NCBI RefSeq assembly: GCF_900114135.1
Contig: NZ_FORY01000019.1
Coordinates: 1-52,766, forward strand
DNA: 52,766 nucleotides
DNA from: Celeribacter halophilus
GTDB lineage: Bacteria; Pseudomonadota; Alphaproteobacteria; Rhodobacterales; Rhodobacteraceae
Direction: 5' to 3'
The notes beneath the pieces were generated by a model. That model searched no databases. It saw nothing but the letters and a program-made list of their open reading frames with translations, and was not told the origin of the DNA. The position numbers and the translations under genes were made by a program. Of this stretch, positions 43,996-52,466 are shown one piece after another (the stretch's first letter is position 1; the number at the start of each line of letters is the position of its first letter).

Positions 43996-45360
43996 ATGAT
44001 TGACACAGCCTATACCGAGCTTTCTTCCGTTTTAGAGGGTCGGCTCACACGATCCAAGTCCGAACTCGATCAACACGGTCTGTCCGAGACATGGTTCCCC
44101 CCAACCCCGCCCGAGGCGGTCGCCTATCCCGAAACCACGGCAGAAGTTTCGGAAATCATGAAAATATGTCATGCACACGGGATTCCCGTCACTGCTTTCG
44201 GCGCGGGCACCTCGCTTGAGGGACAAACCCTCGCGACATCTGGCGGGCTGTTAGTTGATTTCAGCCGTATGAATCAGGTGCTGCGCGTCAATGACGCCGA
44301 TATGGACGCCGTTGTGCAACCCGGCATCACGCGCGAGGCCCTCAATGTCGAGCTGCGTAACACGGGGCTGATGTTCCCCGTCGATCCGGGCGCCAATGCC
44401 AGCCTTGGCGGCATGGCGATGACGCGGGCATCGGGGACGACTGCGGTCAAATACGGCACAATGAAAGAAAACGTCACAGGGCTTGAGGTGGTACTCGCGG
44501 ATGGCAAGATCATCCGCACCGGAAGCCGCGCGCGCAAATCCGCCGCAGGATATGACCTCACCTCGCTCTTTGTCGGCTCCGAAGGCACCTTGGGCCTGAT
44601 CACGGAAATGACCGTGCGCCTTCACGGACAGCCCGAAGCCATCTCCGCCGCTGTCTGTTCCTTTGAAGAGATCGGTCCGGCAGTCGAGGCCGTGATTGCC
44701 ACGATTCAGGTGGGGCTTCCGATGGCGCGGATCGAGTTTCTCGATGCCGAAAGCGTTCATGCCGTGAACCTCTATTCCGGCGCGAACTTCCCGCTCAAAC
44801 CGCATCTGTTCGTGGAATTCCACGGCTCGGAGGCCACGGTCGCGGAACAGGTCGAGATGTTCGGCGAGATCGTGCATGATTTCGGCGGTTCGGATTTCGA
44901 ATGGGCCGCCAAATCCGAAGATCGCACCGCGCTCTGGACCATGCGCCACCACGCCTATTGGGCCTGTCTGGCGCTCCGCAAAGGGACAAAAGCCGTTGTC
45001 ACCGACATTTGCGTGCCGATCTCGAAACTTGCCGAAGCCGTCGAACAAACCCGCGCAGACATCGCGGCCTCACCGCTTCACGGGCCGATTCTGGGCCATG
45101 TGGGCGACGGCAATTTCCACGCGATCTTGCTGGTCGATCCCAATGACGAAGCCGAAATCAAAGAGGGCAAACGCCTCGCACACCGGATGGCCGAACGTGC
45201 GCTGGCGCTTGGCGGGACCATTACCGGCGAGCACGGGATCGGGATGGGCAAGAAAAGCCTCATGCCCGAAGAACATGGCGCGGCTTGGGATCTAATGGGA
45301 CAGATCAAAGCGGCGATGGATCCAAAAAACATCCTCAACCCCGGAAAACTCGTGCCGTAA
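43996..45360 (+). CDS. FAD-linked 2-hydroxyacid dehydrogenase (GlcD / D-lactate dehydrogenase type)
   Basis: Flavoprotein of 454 aa, oxidising a 2-hydroxyacid such as D-lactate or glycolate and feeding electrons to respiration. The FAD-binding domain has ITAFGAGTSLEGQ-type PVTAFGAGTSLEGQ, VDPGANASLGGMAMTRASGT and VGSEGTLGLITEMTVRL. The C-terminal domain has GHVGDGNFH and GEHGIGMGKKSLMP, the metal- and substrate-site motifs of the group. The single-subunit length fits D-lactate dehydrogenase (cytochrome) better than GlcDEF glycolate oxidase, whose E and F partners are absent. It is the last housekeeping gene before the transposition region. Confidence 0.9.
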   Translation: MIDTAYTELSSVLEGRLTRSKSELDQHGLSETWFPPTPPEAVAYPETTAEVSEIMKICHAHGIPVTAFGAGTSLEGQTLATSGGLLVDFSRMNQVLRVNDADMDAVVQPGITREALNVELRNTGLMFPVDPGANASLGGMAMTRASGTTAVKYGTMKENVTGLEVVLADGKIIRTGSRARKSAAGYDLTSLFVGSEGTLGLITEMTVRLHGQPEAISAAVCSFEEIGPAVEAVIATIQVGLPMARIEFLDAESVHAVNLYSGANFPLKPHLFVEFHGSEATVAEQVEMFGEIVHDFGGSDFEWAAKSEDRTALWTMRHHAYWACLALRKGTKAVVTDICVPISKLAEAVEQTRADIAASPLHGPILGHVGDGNFHAILLVDPNDEAEIKEGKRLAHRMAERALALGGTITGEHGIGMGKKSLMPEEHGAAWDLMGQIKAAMDPKNILNPGKLVP

Positions 45361-45497
45361 GCCACGCCGGAAGCGCCGCACAGGCCTTTTCCGAAATGTG
45401 AATTACCTCATCCGATTTCCGCTGGCTCAAATCCACCCATTGAAATCATTGGATAATTTTCACACCATTCACAGCAACGCATTTCCGAGTCACCTGA

Positions 45498-45516
45498 ACG
45501 CGTTTCCAAAACGCGT
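45498..45516. repeat. Perfect palindrome in the tnsC-side gap
   Basis: ACGCGTTT-CCA-AAACGCGT is an exact 8-base inverted repeat with a 3-base loop. Short (A/G)TTTCC strings recur in the gap near 45415, 45481 and 45503, the last two 22 bases apart. It may be part of a transposon end or a structural/regulatory site. Confidence 0.5.
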
Positions 45517-45568
45517 GATTTCTCTCGAAATTCCATACCTTTAAGGAGTTTCGCACATACACACAGAT

Positions 45569-45599
45569 ATAAAAAGCCCCGACTTCGACAAGTCGGGGC
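45569..45599 (-). terminator. Terminator of the tnsABC operon
   Basis: On the minus strand CCCCGACTT-GTCG-AAGTCGGGG is followed by CTTTTTATAT, about 40 bases past the tnsC stop. Strong perfect stem. Confidence 0.9.
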
Positions 45600-45638
45600 G
45601 CGATGAATTTTGGAAAATTTTTATGTGCTACGGAATAC

Positions 45639-46601
45639 TCAACCATCCAAGCCAGCCAACAACACCGACACGTCACAAAGGTGATAATCTTCGCGAATGA
45701 ACGGGTTGTGGCCAGGAATGCACTGCGTCTTCTGGGCATAGTGGTCGGCCAATATATCAAGGTTCAGGAAACGTTCGTCATCCTCGATTGACGCGAACAA
45801 GCTGACCATGAACTTGAAGGCGCGACCGAAATGATGTCCGGTCGCATAGCAAAGGCGCCGGTAGGTTTCCTCATTGCGAACACCGTCGATATTTACGCCT
45901 CGCACTGCCGCATAGTTATAGAACGCCGTATCAATCTCATGGAGATCCTCGTCGCAATTCGGATCAAGAGAACGCATATTGTAAGCAGTCGCCAGATTTC
46001 TCAATTGCGGATCCAAATTGACCTTCTCAAGGAGCTCGGGAATTCCGCTCAACACGACAACCACAGGCCAATCGGGGTTCTTGATCAAGGTTTTGATCGA
46101 GTTGATCACCTTTCTTGTGTCTTTTTCACCCAGTGTTTCGAACATGTGCTGGCATTCATCAATTGCGACAATCCACATTCCCTTATCGCGCAACTGTTGC
46201 CGAACACGTGTCCAGATTTCATGCTCGGTCTTTCTCGGGGACATGTCATAATCCACTTGCTCGAGAATCTTGATACCCAGTGATTTCCAAGTCGTTTCCC
46301 CATCAAGAACGATCGACACCGCCTGAATCGCACGCCCACACTCCAACTGCCGGTCCCCAGCTTGCAGACGCCCCAATGCGTGCCGGATCTCCCTGGTCTT
46401 GCCCGAATTACTCTGCCCGATGATCGTCAGACAACTGGCCTCGAACGGCTCTTCGGACAAGACGCCAGAGTCGTAATCGTCGACGGCCTCCTGAAACAAA
46501 GCATCGAGTTCCTCGGCACGCGACATGTGGAAATACATCTTCCGCAAACGTGCTTTCCTTTTGACGTAGGACATCCCATCCAGCGAATTCTCTTTGGTCA
46601 T
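45639..46601 (-). CDS. tnsC: TnsC/TniB-like transposition ATPase
   Basis: AAA+ ATPase of 320 aa that would bridge target selection and transposase. Walker A GQSNSGKT at 62-69, Walker B WIVAIDE at 143-149, and the arginine-containing NLATAYNMRSLDP later. The short length and N-terminal ECxxx-free start are closer to TniB of Tn5053-type elements than to the longer Tn7 TnsC. Its start overlaps the tnsB-like stop by four bases (ATGA). In known systems it forms ATP-dependent filaments or rings on DNA and normally works with TniQ, which is missing here. Confidence 0.88.
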   Translation of the reverse strand: MTKENSLDGMSYVKRKARLRKMYFHMSRAEELDALFQEAVDDYDSGVLSEEPFEASCLTIIGQSNSGKTREIRHALGRLQAGDRQLECGRAIQAVSIVLDGETTWKSLGIKILEQVDYDMSPRKTEHEIWTRVRQQLRDKGMWIVAIDECQHMFETLGEKDTRKVINSIKTLIKNPDWPVVVVLSGIPELLEKVNLDPQLRNLATAYNMRSLDPNCDEDLHEIDTAFYNYAAVRGVNIDGVRNEETYRRLCYATGHHFGRAFKFMVSLFASIEDDERFLNLDILADHYAQKTQCIPGHNPFIREDYHLCDVSVLLAGLDG

Positions 46602-48946
46602 TTGAAACTTCCCCTTCCCTTCGGCGCACCAGAAAACGTCTTGCCCGGCGCCTTCGTCTTCCCTTTGCTCTTCTTGTTGGTCCCCGTGCCCACCGATTGC
46701 CGCGCGGCACGGTCAGATCCGACATCTGGCGGCGCGGATGTGTCATTGGTGGGGGCGGTGGTGGTACATGGCTCCGCACCTTCTCCCAGGGGTTCCGAGG
46801 CTTCTTTATCAGCCCTGGAACGCTTTTCCGCCTCGATCATTTCGGGTGAGTAGATACCCCTGCCCTGCCCACCGGACAGCAGAGTGTCCATATCGGCAGA
46901 GATCGATTCTGCGGGATTTTTCTCAATCTGGAGGCGAACGCAGTGACTATTCTCAAACCACTCGAGCGTTTCCTCCTTTAGCTCTGTAGAAGGTAATCCG
47001 TGTGCCTCGATCCCGGACTGGATTTTTTCGTCGATCCAACTCGCATGCTTTGCCAGAACATATTCATAAAACTTCTTATCCTGAGGTTTCGTTGCCCGCA
47101 TTTTTTCAATTGCGGCCATAAGCGTGCGGACAGTGTGATGTGCCAGATCTGGACGCTGGTTTTCCAAGTGGTAGATTTTCCCTTCGTGCAGTGCCGTCAC
47201 TTCACGCATATCCGTCGGATCGAGGCGGATTTCGAGATCAACCCCTGCTTCCCATAGTTTCTTCGGAAACTGGCTTTGCTCCCCGAACGGAACACCAAGA
47301 ATGCGGACGCCCTCTTTCGTCAATTTCCGTGAGAGCTTCAGACCGGTAGCCCTGCGTCGCACACGCACGCTCGGTGCCCCGACCGCCCCATATTTCATGG
47401 CATCTTTCCATTGATCCACAGGACGCTTTCCCATGAGGCCCATATGCTCTTGAAGAGGATAGTAGTCGACACAGAACCTCACCAGCAGGTGGCGAAAAAC
47501 ATCAGCATCGAAGGCGGCCATGCCTTCTTTGTCATATGCGATCAGGCAGTCAGGTGAGTACCCTGTCTTGCCGGGAAGTTCGTCAGCAAACATCATCCGC
47601 AGCGTCCGGAAAAACCTTTCGACAAAGGGTTTGTCCATCGGCACCCCCGTGCGCCCGTAGATGTAAGATCCGCCCAGCCCAACGATTGCCGCTTGCACCT
47701 GCGCGTCGAAGAACTCGTTGCCCGTATCCACGACAACCGTTCCAATGCCGGTCGCCTGGCTCCAAGCCATACTACAGCCTGCAAGTTGGCTATACTGGCT
47801 TTTGTCGCGCGTCGTCATGTCCAACACCTCAATGACGGTGCGGACATTCGCGGTTTCAGCTACGCCGATCCCGAGGATCATACGCGTCGCTACATCAATG
47901 GCCGCACAGACCCAAAGGCGTTGTGCTTTCTTCTTTTTCTTTTTCTTTGTCTTTTTGTTCTTCACCTTCTGCTCGAGCTTTTCCTGGAGATCCGGAGAAA
48001 GAAGGCCCCAAAAGTCACTCTTCTGGCGCAGGGTGAAGACATCACCATGCCAGAAGTCGAGCTCAATCAATTCGCCTGGTTTCAGAGCTCGCACACCATG
48101 CTGTGTCGGCGAGAATTCCTTCATAGCCTCTTGAATACCCGCGCGCCCAACAACCAATTCAAACTTCGTAAATTGAGCGAGGCGACGATAGATGGTGTTA
48201 CGGTGAGGGCACGTGAGGGGAGGTCGGCCATTCGACATCCGCTCGGCAGATTCCCTCCGGAACGCCTGTTTGACAGTTCTTTCAATTGATGCTTTCGACG
48301 GCTGAGCAGTTGAACAGTACTTTTTGCAGATCCGATCCAGCAACAAGCTGGCCTCAGCAGACATTCTGGGTGTCGTCTTGTTCCCGCTCGCCTTCTTGTT
48401 CAACAGCGCCTCTGGCGACGGGCGCAGCTGGCCGAAATACATCGTGCAGAACTGGCTCACGCGTTTCGGGCCCCAGGTCTTTGCCTGAAACGCGCCATTC
48501 CGATCCGTCCCGCGTTTCAAAAGGCGCTGCCGGCGAAAAGCGTCGGCCTGGATCGCATCAAATCTTCTGGTGATATTGGTTTCCGTTTTGCGGGCACCCT
48601 GCAGAACCTTCTGTGAAGCGAGACACCACGCCTCTTTCAGCTGGGCTTCGTAGCGTTCTTCATCGGTCGCACTTTCCCACGCCGAGATTGAAGCCCGCTC
48701 CTGTGCGGCAAGCGCCGCCTCTTCAGGCCCGTCACTCCCGAAGGTTTCATCAACGACCGTATCCAGCCGCCCCATGATTTCGCGAACCTTCGCATGTTCA
48801 AGGACGAAGTGCTGAGCCGTCTGCTGCTCCAGCGCCCTGTCCCAGACGATCAAGCCGTCCCGACAGAATCCAGACACCACAAGTGCATGGCTATCAAAAC
48901 TGATCAAAGTCCCTTGTGGAAAATGAAATGTCGGAAGCACACTCAT
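46598..48946 (-). CDS. tnsB: TnsB/TniA-like DDE transposase
   Basis: Strand-transfer enzyme of 782 aa with a retroviral-integrase-like core. The probable catalytic triad is Asp297 (IELDFWHGD), Asp407 (VVVDTGNEF) and Glu443 (FVERFFRTL). N-terminal DNA-binding helical domains come first, a Mu-transposase-type C-terminal beta-barrel follows (about 540-600), and a basic, disordered tail ends it (SKGKTKAPGKTF). Residues about 328-340 are nearly all Lys, an unusual basic insert between the first Asp and the next core strand. It overlaps both neighbours by four bases, so the three products should be made together. Family-level assignment is sound; the exact subfamily is not. Confidence 0.9.
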   Translation of the reverse strand: MSVLPTFHFPQGTLISFDSHALVVSGFCRDGLIVWDRALEQQTAQHFVLEHAKVREIMGRLDTVVDETFGSDGPEEAALAAQERASISAWESATDEERYEAQLKEAWCLASQKVLQGARKTETNITRRFDAIQADAFRRQRLLKRGTDRNGAFQAKTWGPKRVSQFCTMYFGQLRPSPEALLNKKASGNKTTPRMSAEASLLLDRICKKYCSTAQPSKASIERTVKQAFRRESAERMSNGRPPLTCPHRNTIYRRLAQFTKFELVVGRAGIQEAMKEFSPTQHGVRALKPGELIELDFWHGDVFTLRQKSDFWGLLSPDLQEKLEQKVKNKKTKKKKKKKAQRLWVCAAIDVATRMILGIGVAETANVRTVIEVLDMTTRDKSQYSQLAGCSMAWSQATGIGTVVVDTGNEFFDAQVQAAIVGLGGSYIYGRTGVPMDKPFVERFFRTLRMMFADELPGKTGYSPDCLIAYDKEGMAAFDADVFRHLLVRFCVDYYPLQEHMGLMGKRPVDQWKDAMKYGAVGAPSVRVRRRATGLKLSRKLTKEGVRILGVPFGEQSQFPKKLWEAGVDLEIRLDPTDMREVTALHEGKIYHLENQRPDLAHHTVRTLMAAIEKMRATKPQDKKFYEYVLAKHASWIDEKIQSGIEAHGLPSTELKEETLEWFENSHCVRLQIEKNPAESISADMDTLLSGGQGRGIYSPEMIEAEKRSRADKEASEPLGEGAEPCTTTAPTNDTSAPPDVGSDRAARQSVGTGTNKKSKGKTKAPGKTFSGAPKGRGSFK

Positions 48947-49752
48947 TCTGGTCTCCCCACAACTGTCGGGTAGTCAATCAGCCGTTTCTTGTCGGCAAAG
49001 AGGCGGAAGTCGGCGATGGCACGAAGCACGGCGTCAAACATGCGCCCCTGTTCAGCCTTGTCGCGCGGTCCAACTCCACGGATTACGAGTTCCTCAATCG
49101 TGAATTTTGGCTTGTCGATAATATCCTCAAGAACCTCCACAAGACGAGCGTCTGCCTCAGGGTCCGGGAACCTCTTCGCCAAGAAGATCCTTTCGTTGTT
49201 GCCGCGCAGTTGCGGTGAGAAACTCGCCTCTGATACGACAGCGAACCCACAGCCCTCTGGGAGTTGCAGCCGGATCTGCTCACAAATCAAAGCCTGTTTG
49301 GTTCTCCCGAGACTATCGTCATTCTTCACATAGAGATAAGTTTTTTGCCCATTTCGCAGAGTCACGAGAAAATCGAGCGTGTTGGAACCGACGTCATCAA
49401 CTTTTTGCTCGAACCCAAAGTGCCGAGGCTGACACTTCAAGCCAAAGGTATTGGGATGAATCAAGGCACTGATGGCCACCGCACGCTCCAAGCCAGACTC
49501 AAAGCCAACAACGCGAGACAGATTGGAGTCCTCTTCTGTTCTCCCGACAAGCGCTCCAGTCTTTGCGGAGTTGGAGCGATGGACGACATTGCGAATTCCG
49601 TCGTAGGGCAGAAGCCGGTCGAGGTTCTCGTAGCCCAGTTCTACGGAGCGGTTCTTCCCAAGCGCACCTGCCATCCCCGCCATAGATGCATAGGCCGGGA
49701 TCGCAGGATCCGGTGCAACATCGATGGTGTATGATTGAAAAGGCGCAGCCAT
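48943..49752 (-). CDS. tnsA: TnsA-like endonuclease
   Basis: Probable 5'-end nuclease of the transposase, 269 aa. A PD-(D/E)xK-type core is visible: FESGLERAV (Glu85/Glu89), NTLDFLVTLRNG (Asp127) and TYLYVKND (Lys143), with the 16-residue Asp-to-Lys spacing of TnsA. A TnsA subunit lets both strands be cut, giving cut-and-paste movement instead of cointegrates. The region around residues 190-269 (FAKRFPDPEADARLVEVLEDI and following) may contact TnsC as in Tn7. ACGGAGA lies before the start, and a GC hairpin lies just upstream. First gene of the operon. Confidence 0.78.
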   Translation of the reverse strand: MAAPFQSYTIDVAPDPAIPAYASMAGMAGALGKNRSVELGYENLDRLLPYDGIRNVVHRSNSAKTGALVGRTEEDSNLSRVVGFESGLERAVAISALIHPNTFGLKCQPRHFGFEQKVDDVGSNTLDFLVTLRNGQKTYLYVKNDDSLGRTKQALICEQIRLQLPEGCGFAVVSEASFSPQLRGNNERIFLAKRFPDPEADARLVEVLEDIIDKPKFTIEELVIRGVGPRDKAEQGRMFDAVLRAIADFRLFADKKRLIDYPTVVGRPE

Positions 49753-50167
49753 AGTTTCTCCGTTCGCGCACTGCCCCCAGTGCGTGGTGTTTAAGTTTTC
49801 TTTCGTGTTAAACTCGGCATTCCCGAGCCGTATGAGACCCTTCGCTATTCAATCGAAAATGAAGAGTCGAGTCATATATTCAAGCAATATCATAAGCTTA
49901 CGCGAAAATCTGGATAACTTTGTTTTTCGCACTTGCTATCCAACTGCTCTATCAGATCATTCTGACGGAAGAATTCGATCAAGAGAAATAGTCATCACGG
50001 AACTGTTGTCCCGATCTTTTTCCCACCGACGTAACCGCCGTTCAAATTCACTCAATAGTCGCGGCAAAACCTCCTTTCATCCCGTCAACAAAATTTTAAT
50101 TATGAGTTTTTTTCGAGGACCATACAGCAAACGCAAGAGAAAGGGGCTACTTTATTCAGCAGTTACT
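49753..50167. promoter_or_regulatory. 415-base AT-rich gap upstream of tnsA, likely transposon end and promoter
   Basis: The gap holds a perfect hairpin CGCACTG-CCCC-CAGTGCG (49767-49784) 15 bases before the tnsA start, CTCGG-CATTC-CCGAG (49813-49827), and then AT-rich sequence without an ORF. In Tn7 the tnsA side is next to one terminus, so the right end should lie here (inference). GGATAACTTTG at 49912 resembles GGATAATTTTC in the left gap, but in direct, not inverted, orientation. Confidence 0.4.
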
Positions 50168-50716
50168 TTAAAGACGAACTTGCCGCTCCAGTGCAGAATC
50201 TAGCCATAAAAGATGTTCTTCAGTCCCCGGCTCGCATGATCTCGGCGGATCAATCTTTTGCGTAGAAACGCAGCTGCCCAGCACCCCTCCATCAGAAGAC
50301 AATAGCTCTTGCGGGACCAAAGCTCGCAGGCGCAGCGCAGTTTTGCGAGAAACAGACAACCGCATCATAACCGCAGAAATAGAAAAGCTGACATGAAGCT
50401 TTTTCGCAGAATGAGCCCGTATGGCGATTTCGGCGCATATGAACCATTTAAACAATGGAAGGTTGCTGCGCTCAAAGACCGTTCCTTGTCGGGCGGAAAA
50501 CTGGAACCGGCAATCTTTGCAGTGGTAAAAGTGTCGATCAGCCAAATCAGATAGCTGAGAGGAACCACATTTCGAGCATGTAACACCATTCGGAAACTGC
50601 ACCTCGCACAGGCGCCGCAAACAGTCTTCTTCGGTGCGGAAATGTCTGGCAACGCCGTTTTTCGGCAATGACAGAAGCAGTGATTTCCAGTGAATTTCGG
50701 TCGCGAAGTCATCCAT
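50168..50716 (-). CDS. IS1595-type zinc-ribbon/HTH protein lacking the DDE domain
   Basis: Protein of 182 aa. A transposase zinc ribbon is clear: CSKCG (Cys47, Cys50) and CKDC (Cys66, Cys69), followed by RFQFSARQGTVFERSNLPLFKWF, a block seen in IS1595/ISXO2 transposases. A helix-turn-helix-like region (ISAVMMRLSVSRKTALRLRALV) comes next. The DDE domain that should follow in a transposase (about 150 more residues) is absent; the last 45 residues are unrelated-looking. It may be a decayed or truncated transposase, or a stand-alone DNA-binding protein. It lies upstream of tnsA on the same strand, outside the inferred Tn7-like element or at its edge. Confidence 0.65.
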   Translation of the reverse strand: MDDFATEIHWKSLLLSLPKNGVARHFRTEEDCLRRLCEVQFPNGVTCSKCGSSQLSDLADRHFYHCKDCRFQFSARQGTVFERSNLPLFKWFICAEIAIRAHSAKKLHVSFSISAVMMRLSVSRKTALRLRALVPQELLSSDGGVLGSCVSTQKIDPPRSCEPGTEEHLLWLDSALERQVRL

Positions 50717-50920
50717 TTAAAATTAATGGCACTCAGATGATGCGATGGCCAGTTGTAAGTCTACGGCATCAGCCCAACAGCGCTCGGAGGCGACTGCGAC
50801 GTCACACAAAGCTATTTCGAGCACACAGCGTTTCATCTGATTCATTATTTAACCTGAAGCCCAGAGGGCTCCAGAGGCCAAGCAACGGCGCTTTGGAACT
50901 CTTCTTCGATCCTCGGCAGG

Positions 50921-50956
50921 ACTCCCCTTAGACTATGTGTATAAGGGGAGTTTCTT
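50921..50956 (+). terminator. Hairpin between the zinc-ribbon and PLP-enzyme genes
   Basis: ACTCCCCTTA-N11-TAAGGGGAGT, perfect 10-base stem, then TTCTTT on the plus strand. On the minus strand, the direction of the neighbouring genes, no T run follows. It may be a terminator for rightward transcripts or an end of a decayed element. Confidence 0.45.
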
Positions 50957-50987
50957 TAAGTAAAATCTGCGATTAGAGTTAATCGCC

Positions 50988-52418
50988 TTAAGCGGCCTTT
51001 GCCGTGAAGATCGCGCGAGCGGAATCGACTTGATAGTCTCCGACATAGCGGGCAGCCTCTTCCGAAAGGCTCAGAATGCTTCTCAAAATGAAATCCACCT
51101 CACCGTCGGTCATCAAAACAGACAAATTTAGCCGCACGAAACCAGGTTTTTCCATCTCATTCCCATCGAGTATTTCTTCGCGCAACTTCTGGGCAATATT
51201 ATCGACGCCCAGAAGTCGCAGCACATAAGGGCCAGCGCAGGCACAGCCGCCACGCGCCTGAATTCCATATCGGTCACTTAAGATTTTGGTTGCAAGCTGT
51301 TGATGCAGAAAGCCTCCCTGCGGATGACGCACACGGAAAGACAGGATCGGAAGACGATCAGCATCTTTCAAACCGAGCAAATCAATCATCGGGGCATCCT
51401 GCAGTACTGTCATCGCACGTTGTGACAGCTCTCTGTTACGGCGTGTCATAACATCCTGCCCGATCTGTTCTTTGACGATCACAGCAAGTGCAGCGCGAAT
51501 GTCGCCTATGACATTCGGTGTTCCGGCCTCCTCACGATGCTCAAGGTCCAGGCTGTAGTCGTGGGTCTGCGAAGACACGAAGCGGACCGTGCCGCCACCA
51601 ACCCATGTTGGACGATCGGAAACAACCGCGTCACGACGTATAATGAGCACACCAGAAGCTCCCGGCCCCCCAATGAATTTATGCGGCGAGAAGACCATCG
51701 CATCAATTTCCGCGCCCTCAGCCAGGGACATAGAGATTGGCAAATAAGGACCGCCTCCCGCATAATCCCAAACAATCTTGGCACCGGCAGCTTTCACTCG
51801 CCGGGTGATCCCTTTCACATCTGCGATGATGCCAGTCACATTAGACGCCGCAGAAAAAGAACAGATCACGCGATCATAAGATGCGACATCTTTCAAAGCC
51901 GTTTCCAACGCATGCATGTCCGGACCACCAGTGGAACTCTCGGGCAACTCAATCACCTCTGCCCCGCTTTCACGCCAAGGCAGAATATTGGAGTGATGCT
52001 CATAAGGCCCAATGATGATTTTAACTCGGCCCCAATCTGCTCCCATCAATCGTACAAGACGATTCAACCCTGCTGTGGCTCCCGATCCAGAGAAGATAAC
52101 GGCATGCCCCTCATCCGCGCCACAATGAGCGGCAATAACCGCACGAGCCTGATTTCTAAGACGGGTCATAAACCCTCCGCAAAAAGAGGCCTCCGTATGA
52201 CTGTTGGCGTAATATGGAAGCACTTTCTCCAAAACAAAGCGCTCCACAGACATCAATGCCCGGCCAGAAGCGACGTAGTCCGCATAGACAATCTCTTTTT
52301 TGCCATACGGCCCGTCGAATGAAGCGTCTTTCCCAATGAGGTCTGCCGCAAGATCTGTACCCTTTGGCACAGTCATACGGAAGTCGTTCAAAAGAGATGC
52401 GCAAGCCTGAGTGTTCAT
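50988..52418 (-). CDS. Cysteine-desulfurase-like class V PLP enzyme
   Basis: PLP enzyme of 476 aa. Cofactor Lys247 in FSPHKFIGGPGASG, Asp218 in VWDYAGGGPY and His141-His142 in YEHHSNILPW follow the SufS/CsdA pattern. RGGCACAGPY (Cys392, Cys394) lies where group II desulfurases carry their active-site Cys. It is longer than SufS and not next to suf or isc genes, so a specialised or altered substrate is possible. GGAG precedes the start at 52418. The gene is AT-richer than the housekeeping genes to its left, and stands between an insertion-sequence remnant and IS66, so transfer is likely. Confidence 0.85.
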   Translation of the reverse strand: MNTQACASLLNDFRMTVPKGTDLAADLIGKDASFDGPYGKKEIVYADYVASGRALMSVERFVLEKVLPYYANSHTEASFCGGFMTRLRNQARAVIAAHCGADEGHAVIFSGSGATAGLNRLVRLMGADWGRVKIIIGPYEHHSNILPWRESGAEVIELPESSTGGPDMHALETALKDVASYDRVICSFSAASNVTGIIADVKGITRRVKAAGAKIVWDYAGGGPYLPISMSLAEGAEIDAMVFSPHKFIGGPGASGVLIIRRDAVVSDRPTWVGGGTVRFVSSQTHDYSLDLEHREEAGTPNVIGDIRAALAVIVKEQIGQDVMTRRNRELSQRAMTVLQDAPMIDLLGLKDADRLPILSFRVRHPQGGFLHQQLATKILSDRYGIQARGGCACAGPYVLRLLGVDNIAQKLREEILDGNEMEKPGFVRLNLSVLMTDGEVDFILRSILSLSEEAARYVGDYQVDSARAIFTAKAA

Positions 52419-52466
52419 GATCCGTCTCCAGAAATAAGTAAGCGTTCGCAGGACATCACATGCAGC

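Larger units (their letters stand above)
45361..50167 (-). mobile_element. Compact Tn7-like element with tnsABC only; ends not mapped
   Basis: Three minus-strand genes for a TnsA-like nuclease, TnsB/TniA-like transposase and TnsC/TniB-like ATPase, closed by a terminator. The limits given are the neighbouring genes, not determined ends. The 45361-45568 and 49753-50167 gaps are the likely homes of the end sequences. I could not identify terminal TGT/ACA repeats, transposase-binding repeats or a target duplication by eye. No TniQ/TnsD, resolvase, CRISPR or cargo gene is seen. If the ends are in these gaps, the element is under 5 kb, about IS-sized. Confidence 0.7.

Noticed and set aside
45361-50167. 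Terminal inverted repeats and target duplication of the Tn7-like element
   Set aside because: Several short similarities between the two gaps were found (GGATAAYTTT, TTTCGCAC), but they are direct rather than inverted, so no ends are claimed.
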